A DNA stretch of 11,419 nt from Gammaproteobacteria bacterium. GTDB taxonomy: Bacteria; Pseudomonadota; Gammaproteobacteria; Arenicellales; JAOTYS01. The notes beneath the pieces are model-generated. The model was not told the origin of the DNA, did no database searches, and was given only the letters and a program-made list of their open reading frames with translations. The DNA is taken from contig JAOTYS010000113.1 of the NCBI GenBank assembly GCA_029861795.1, forward strand, positions 1 to 11,419, given 5' to 3'. The translations under genes were made by a program, and so were the position numbers. This document shows, one piece after another, positions 7,503 to 11,419 of this stretch. Within the stretch, counting starts at the first letter, position 1. Every line of letters begins with the position of its first letter.

Positions 7503-7544
7503 GCCGTGCCTGACTGGATGCTGCGTGCTACCAATAACAAAAAA

Positions 7545-7549
7545 AGAGG
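7545..7549 (+). promoter_or_regulatory. Ribosome binding site deciding the dcd start
   Basis: AGAGG lies 7 nt before ATG 7557 and only 3 nt before a competing ATG at 7553. The 7553 frame stops after four codons, so 7557 is the dcd start. Confidence 0.6.
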
Positions 7550-7556
7550 CTTATGA

Positions 7557-8123
7557 ATGACCATTAGATCAGATCGCTGGATTCGCCATATGGCGGAAAC
7601 ACAAGGCATGATTGAGCCGTTTGTGGACGCTCAAGTCACTGAAGCTCACAGCAAGCGGGTGGTGTCATTTGGGACATCGAGCTACGGATACGACATTCGT
7701 TGTTCCGATGAGTTTAAGATATTCACTAACATTAACTCTGCGGTGGTCGACCCCAAGAACTTCGATGCCAAAAGTCTTGTCGATTTCAAAGGTGAGATCT
7801 GTATCATCCCGCCCAATTCCTTTGCCTTGGCCCGCACAGTGGAATATTTCCGCATACCGCGCAGCGTGCTGACGATTTGTCTTGGCAAATCGACCTATGC
7901 GCGGTGCGGCATCATTGTGAACGTGACGCCTTTCGAGCCTGAATGGGAAGGGTATGCCACTTTAGAATTCTCCAATACCACACCGCTGCCAGCCAAGATC
8001 TACGCCAACGAAGGGGTGGCTCAGGTCATCTTCTTCGAAGCCGACGAGCAATGTGAGGTTTCGTATAAGGAACGCGGTGGCAAGTATCAAGGTCAGACTG
8101 GTGTAACCTTGCCTAGGGCCTAG
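7557..8123 (+). CDS. dcd: dCTP deaminase
   Basis: The protein has 188 residues, the usual length of the proteobacterial trimeric enzyme. It deaminates dCTP to dUTP, which dUTPase then converts to dUMP for thymidylate synthesis. Visible family motifs are [17 protein letters not shown] (37-53), the nucleotide-binding loop [10 protein letters not shown] (110-119, with S112 and R116) and [20 protein letters not shown]. In the last of these, Glu137 corresponds to the catalytic Glu138 of E. coli Dcd. The C-terminal [11 protein letters not shown] is the flexible lid that closes over the triphosphate. Nothing is missing. The YQxQxGVTLPR ending and length favour a monofunctional deaminase over the deaminase/dUTPase form. 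It lies 54 bp after apbC and 19 bp before aroC. Confidence 0.97.
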   Translation: MTIRSDRWIRHMAETQGMIEPFVDAQVTEAHSKRVVSFGTSSYGYDIRCSDEFKIFTNINSAVVDPKNFDAKSLVDFKGEICIIPPNSFALARTVEYFRIPRSVLTICLGKSTYARCGIIVNVTPFEPEWEGYATLEFSNTTPLPAKIYANEGVAQVIFFEADEQCEVSYKERGGKYQGQTGVTLPRA

Positions 8124-8142
8124 GCGCGATTGGACTGATCGC

Positions 8143-9246
8143 ATGTCTGGTAACCAATTCGGAAAACTGTTTGTTGTATCCACGTTTGGGGAGAGTCACG
8201 GCCCTGCGATGGGCTGTGTAGTCGACGGTTGCCCGCCGGAGTTGGAATTGTCCGAGGCGGATATCCAGCCAGACCTTGACCGTCGACGCCCAGGACGCAG
8301 TCGATATACCACGCAACGTCGCGAGGATGATGCGGTAGAGATAGTGTCGGGCGTGTTTGAAGGCAGCACCACGGGAACGCCCATTGGCCTACTTATCCGT
8401 AATAAGGATCAGCGAGCACGAGACTACTCAGCAATAAGAGATCGTTTCCGGCCGGGTCATGCTGATTATGTGTATCAGCAGAAATATGGGCGTCGTGATT
8501 ACCGGGGTGGCGGACGGGCGTCGGCGCGGGAGACCGCTATGCGGGTGGCAGCTGGCGCCATTGCCAAGAAATACCTTAGACAACGTTACGCGGTTCGAAT
8601 ACAAGGCTATTTGGCACAACTGGGCTCGATCGTGCCCGCAGGTTTAGATTGGGCCGAAGTGGAGCGCAACCCTTTTTTCTGTCCTGACGCATCGAAGGTC
8701 GCGGAAATGGAGGCGCTCATCGACACTGCGCGACGAGCCGGCGACTCTGTCGGGGCGCGTATCAATGTGGTTGCCTCTCATGTGCCGGTGGGACTAGGCG
8801 AGCCGGTGTTTGACCGGCTCGATGCGTCCATTGCTCACGCCATGATGAGCATCAACGCGGTAAAAGGGGTAGAGATTGGTGCTGGGTTTAGCGCCATTGA
8901 GCAAAAGGGGTCAGAACATCGAGATGAGTTGACAAGCGTTGGTTTCCAAAGCAATAACGCAGGCGGCATTCTGGGGGGCATTTCTACTGGGCAGGACATT
9001 TTAGTCAGTTTGGCACTAAAGCCCACCTCCAGCATTCGTATACCTGGAAAGTCTATCGACCTTACGGGTGCAGATATCGAGGTGACCACAACCGGCCGAC
9101 ACGATCCATGCGTGGGACTGCGCGCCACTCCGATCGCTGAGGCCATGCTCGCGCTTACGCTAATGGATCACGCGATGCGCCACCGGGCCCAAAATGCGGA
9201 AGTTGAATCAGGTGTACCAGTGATTCCGGGGTCGGTGCAATCCTAG
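8143..9246 (+). CDS. aroC: Chorismate synthase
   Basis: The protein has 367 residues. It converts 5-enolpyruvylshikimate-3-phosphate to chorismate using reduced FMN, the last step of the shikimate pathway, as a cytoplasmic tetramer. All signature motifs are present: GESHG (16-20, catalytic His19), DLDRRRPG (44-51), RPGHADY (103-109, catalytic His106), [12 protein letters not shown] (120-131), GDSVGARI and the FMN-site loop [12 protein letters not shown] (270-281). Length matches E. coli AroC (361) and Pseudomonas AroC (363). The ATG at 8143 gives the canonical N-terminus [10 protein letters not shown]. Only a weak GGA lies upstream, so it may depend on translation of dcd 19 bp before it. It converges on the unknown gene at 9296-9718, with a hairpin between them. 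Confidence 0.98.
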   Translation: MSGNQFGKLFVVSTFGESHGPAMGCVVDGCPPELELSEADIQPDLDRRRPGRSRYTTQRREDDAVEIVSGVFEGSTTGTPIGLLIRNKDQRARDYSAIRDRFRPGHADYVYQQKYGRRDYRGGGRASARETAMRVAAGAIAKKYLRQRYAVRIQGYLAQLGSIVPAGLDWAEVERNPFFCPDASKVAEMEALIDTARRAGDSVGARINVVASHVPVGLGEPVFDRLDASIAHAMMSINAVKGVEIGAGFSAIEQKGSEHRDELTSVGFQSNNAGGILGGISTGQDILVSLALKPTSSIRIPGKSIDLTGADIEVTTTGRHDPCVGLRATPIAEAMLALTLMDHAMRHRAQNAEVESGVPVIPGSVQS

Positions 9247-9261
9247 TTGTTTCGCTTCGTC

Positions 9262-9283
9262 ACCAAATCGGAATCGGTTTGGT
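9262..9283. terminator. Hairpin between convergent aroC and unknown gene, possible terminator
   Basis: ACCAAATCG (9262-9270), loop GAAT, CGGTTTGGT (9275-9283) forms a 9-bp stem as RNA with one U-G wobble. It begins 16 bp after the aroC stop and lies 13 bp beyond the end of the convergent gene. The location suits a shared terminator, but no T-run follows immediately on either strand, so it is not a classic intrinsic terminator. Confidence 0.4.
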
Positions 9284-9295
9284 TCGGTGGGGTGT

Positions 9296-9718
9296 CTATT
9301 TTCTGATGGTAGCGAATGACCTGACCGAGGCAGTTGTAGTTTCGGTCGACCGGGCTTGGTCAGGATGCTCTGCGGCGTCTGGTGAAGAGTTTGTGTGCGC
9401 TCCGCTGACGAATACCGATGCTACAGCCGTGTCGAGTCGATTGATGAAATTGACCTGATCGATGTCGGTCTTAGGCGAACGCAAGATGTCCCCACGAATC
9501 TCCCCCAGGGCTGAGAAGGTGGCGAAGGCGTCAACTTGCGCATCCAAATAACCACAGCGATTAGCTTTGTATATGCGGCGGACTATGCCATGAACGAGTT
9601 CGTGGTGGACCCCATCAGCGCCTAGCAGCTCGCCAATGTCATCGGCATCGTCGCGCATTGGAATCTGGTGATATCCTACGCGATCGGCAAGGAAGCGAAT
9701 CAGTTCTCTAAACGTCAT
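9296..9718 (-). CDS. Hypothetical protein of 140 residues
   Basis: I do not recognise this protein. From ATG 9716-9718 it has 140 residues: an acidic, largely helical first part (MTFRELIRFLADRVGYHQIP, then DDADDIGELLGADGVHHELVHGIVRRIYK), a middle with GYLDAQVDAFATFSALGEIRGDIL, and a polar Ser/Thr/Ala-rich tail from about residue 107 that looks disordered. It has no signal peptide, membrane helix, cysteine cluster or known catalytic motif. It is probably real: the frame fills the gap between aroC and leuC on the strand opposite both, its codons are ordinary and resemble those of its neighbours, and an extended -10 box lies about 33 bp upstream. Against that, no good ribosome site is seen. It is divergent from leuC, but nothing shows a link to leucine synthesis. 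Confidence 0.6.
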   Translation of the reverse strand: MTFRELIRFLADRVGYHQIPMRDDADDIGELLGADGVHHELVHGIVRRIYKANRCGYLDAQVDAFATFSALGEIRGDILRSPKTDIDQVNFINRLDTAVASVFVSGAHTNSSPDAAEHPDQARSTETTTASVRSFATIRK

Positions 9719-9750
9719 GCTATCAATTAGTTTTACACCCGAGCGATAGA

Positions 9751-9759
9751 GTTATAGCA
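9751..9759 (-). promoter_or_regulatory. Possible extended -10 promoter for the 140-residue gene
   Basis: Read on the minus strand this is TGCTATAAC: a TGn extension plus TATAAC, 5 of 6 to TATAAT. It is 32 bp from the start codon at 9718. No good -35 box lies 17 bp upstream, which extended -10 promoters can do without. It sits in the AT-rich 94-bp spacer (9719-9812) that should also carry the leuC promoter; I see no convincing rightward sigma70 box or leucine attenuator there. Confidence 0.3.
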
Positions 9760-9812
9760 CAGAAATACTTCGAGCTTGTGATACTATTTCCATTTTATAT
9801 GTTGGTCTAGTC

Positions 9813-11219
9813 ATGCCAGGTCAGACCCTATACGACAAGCTTTGGGACAGTCACGTCGTTCATTCCGACGCCGACGGTACCTGCCTAATTTATATAGACA
9901 GACACCTGGTTCATGAGGTGACATCACCTCAGGCGTTCGAAGGTCTGCGCGCCGCCGGACGAAAACCGTGGAGAATCGACTCGAACTTGGCGGTTCCCGA
10001 TCATAACGTACCCACTACGGACCGGAAAAAAGGAATTAGTGACCCGGTGTCGCGACTACAAGTGGAAACGCTAGGGGAGAACTGTCGGCGTTTTGGTATC
10101 ACGGAGTTCGGGATGAATGATGTGCGCCAAGGCATTGTGCACGTTATTGGCCCGGAGCAAGGCGCCACCTTGCCAGGTATGACCATCGTATGTGGGGATT
10201 CTCATACGTCCACCCACGGGGCATTAGGAGCGTTGGCTTTTGGCATTGGTACATCGGAAGTGGAGCACGTACTAGCGACTCAATGCCTGATTCAAAAGAA
10301 GTCGGCAAATTTACGGATCAATGTTGACGGCCAACTGGCGACAGGTGTCACAGCCAAGGATTTGGTATTAGCGATCATCGGTCGTATAGGTATCGCCGGG
10401 GGCACCGGGTATACCATCGAATATGCGGGGAGTGCCGTTCGGGCTTTATCAATGGAAGGACGTATGACAGTGTGCAACATGACCATCGAGGCGGGTGCCC
10501 GTGCTGGACTGATCGCGGTGGACGATACCACCATCGAGTACGTGGCCGGGAGGCCGTACACTCCGAGCGGCGCGATGTGGGAGCAGGCCGTATCAGTATG
10601 GAGGGGGCTACACAGCGATGCGAGTGCGCAATTCGATGCTGAAGTCACCCTTGACGGTCCGCATGTCAAACCGCAGGTAAGCTGGGGCACGTCACCGGAG
10701 ATGGTGATTGCTATCGATGAAACCATTCCTGACCCCGATGATGAGACAGACTCGCTCAAGCGTGACGGCATGCGTCAGGCGCTCAGCTACATGGATCTTA
10801 AGCCTAGGACACCGATACAGGAGATTAAGCCCGACAAAGTGTTCATTGGTTCGTGTACTAATGGCCGCATAGAAGATTTGCGCGCCGCAGCACAAGTGGC
10901 TAAAGGGCGTCGGGTGGCAGATGGTATTAAAGTCGCAATGGTGGTACCCGGTTCGGGGCTAGTAAAGCGTCAAGCCGAAGCAGAGGGATTAGATCGGATA
11001 TTTGAAACCGCGGGATTTCAGTGGCGCGAGCCGGGCTGCTCGATGTGTCTTGCAATGAACGCAGATCGATTGGAGCCCGGGGAACGCTGTGCCTCCACAT
11101 CTAATCGCAACTTTGAAGGGCGGCAGGGGCGTGGCGGCCGCACCCACCTTGTTTCACCCGCCATGGCAGCGGCGGCTGCGGTTTGCGGTCATTTCACAGA
11201 TGTACGACAGCTCGGTTAG
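9813..11219 (+). CDS. leuC: 3-isopropylmalate dehydratase large subunit
   Basis: The protein has 468 residues. With LeuD it isomerises 2-isopropylmalate to 3-isopropylmalate in leucine synthesis. It is an aconitase-family protein: [12 protein letters not shown] at the start, [27 protein letters not shown] (127-152) and [26 protein letters not shown]. The [4Fe-4S] cysteines are C348 (GSCTNGR), C409 and C412 ([10 protein letters not shown]), followed by [10 protein letters not shown] with substrate-binding Arg residues. E. coli LeuC has 466 residues, so this is full length. The ATG gives the standard N-terminus; the ribosome site before it is weak. It is followed by leuD after 6 bp, the standard bacterial two-subunit arrangement. 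Confidence 0.99.
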   Translation: MPGQTLYDKLWDSHVVHSDADGTCLIYIDRHLVHEVTSPQAFEGLRAAGRKPWRIDSNLAVPDHNVPTTDRKKGISDPVSRLQVETLGENCRRFGITEFGMNDVRQGIVHVIGPEQGATLPGMTIVCGDSHTSTHGALGALAFGIGTSEVEHVLATQCLIQKKSANLRINVDGQLATGVTAKDLVLAIIGRIGIAGGTGYTIEYAGSAVRALSMEGRMTVCNMTIEAGARAGLIAVDDTTIEYVAGRPYTPSGAMWEQAVSVWRGLHSDASAQFDAEVTLDGPHVKPQVSWGTSPEMVIAIDETIPDPDDETDSLKRDGMRQALSYMDLKPRTPIQEIKPDKVFIGSCTNGRIEDLRAAAQVAKGRRVADGIKVAMVVPGSGLVKRQAEAEGLDRIFETAGFQWREPGCSMCLAMNADRLEPGERCASTSNRNFEGRQGRGGRTHLVSPAMAAAAAVCGHFTDVRQLG

Positions 11220-11225
11220 GTCTTC

Positions 11226-11419
11226 ATGCGCCCCGTCAGCCAATTAAGTGGTTTAGTGGTGCCATTGGATCGGCCTAATGTCGACACCGATGCCATTATC
11301 CCCAAGCAATACTTGAAGTCGATCAAACGCAGCGGGTTTGGTCCGAATCTGTTCGATGATTGGCGTTACCTCGATCCCGGGGAACCGGGTCAGGATCATA
11401 GTAAGCGTCGTCCCAATCC
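11226..11419 (+). CDS. leuD: 3-isopropylmalate dehydratase small subunit, N-terminal part (runs off window)
   Basis: Sixty-four codons plus two bases are present. The peptide [20 protein letters not shown] followed by [19 protein letters not shown] and LFDDWRYLD matches the LeuD swivelling domain; DTDAIIPKQ is the family signature. The small subunit combines with LeuC to form the isomerase. The ATG is 6 bp after the leuC stop, and the AGG of a short Shine-Dalgarno sequence (11218-11220) overlaps the leuC TAG, pointing to translational coupling. The frame is open to the window edge. Confidence 0.97.
   Translation, partial: MRPVSQLSGLVVPLDRPNVDTDAIIPKQYLKSIKRSGFGPNLFDDWRYLDPGEPGQDHSKRRPN

Noticed and set aside
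1..11419. CRISPR arrays, insertion sequences, tRNA or rRNA genes, phage or toxin-antitoxin genes
   Set aside because: None seen by eye: no spaced repeats, no transposase or integrase motif, no recognisable tRNA arm pattern. Nearly all sequence is taken up by identifiable housekeeping genes.

Overview
The window is a chromosomal stretch of housekeeping and metabolic genes, most likely from a gammaproteobacterium (possibly an uncultured or environmental lineage). The basis is protein similarity as I recognise it: an RlmB-type C-terminus, a proteobacterial 188-residue Dcd, LeuC/LeuD as separate subunits in leuC-leuD order, a two-domain MetG with C-terminal tRNA-binding domain, and the grouping metG-rnfB-nth opposite apbC (mrp). 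Base composition is moderately GC-rich and even throughout. I see no insertion sequence, integrase, CRISPR array, tRNA or rRNA. The organism assignment is an inference; I could not run a search.

Layout. Bases 2-169 (+) hold the last 55 codons of a SpoU-family 23S rRNA 2'-O-methyltransferase (rlmB). It converges on a long minus-strand block at 212-6094. Read in the direction of transcription, that block is metG (methionyl-tRNA synthetase), rnfB (soluble RnfB-type ferredoxin), nth (endonuclease III), a FIST-domain sensor-type protein whose start overlaps the nth stop by 8 bp, and, after a 220-bp gap, an ArsS-type radical SAM protein. A 316-bp divergent spacer (6095-6410) separates metG from a plus-strand block: apbC/mrp (Fe-S cluster carrier ATPase), dcd (dCTP deaminase) and aroC (chorismate synthase). 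A minus-strand 140-codon gene of unknown function (9296-9718) lies between aroC and leuC. A 94-bp AT-rich divergent spacer then leads into leuC and the first 64 codons of leuD, which runs off the window.

How they work together. leuC/leuD form isopropylmalate isomerase (leucine synthesis), aroC ends the shikimate pathway, and dcd feeds dUTP into dTMP synthesis. Five of the encoded proteins are expected to bind Fe-S clusters (ArsS, Nth, RnfB, ApbC, LeuC). An Fe-S carrier is divergently placed against the rnfB-nth cluster, which makes a redox/Fe-S neighbourhood plausible but not proven.

The most unusual sequence feature is a 51-bp in-frame tandem duplication that duplicates the start codon and first 17 codons of rnfB. 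Others worth a look are the nth-FIST coupling, a solitary arsS, the unrecognised gene before leuC, and small structured elements in the metG/apbC spacer. I found no convincing evidence of a wholly new multi-gene system.
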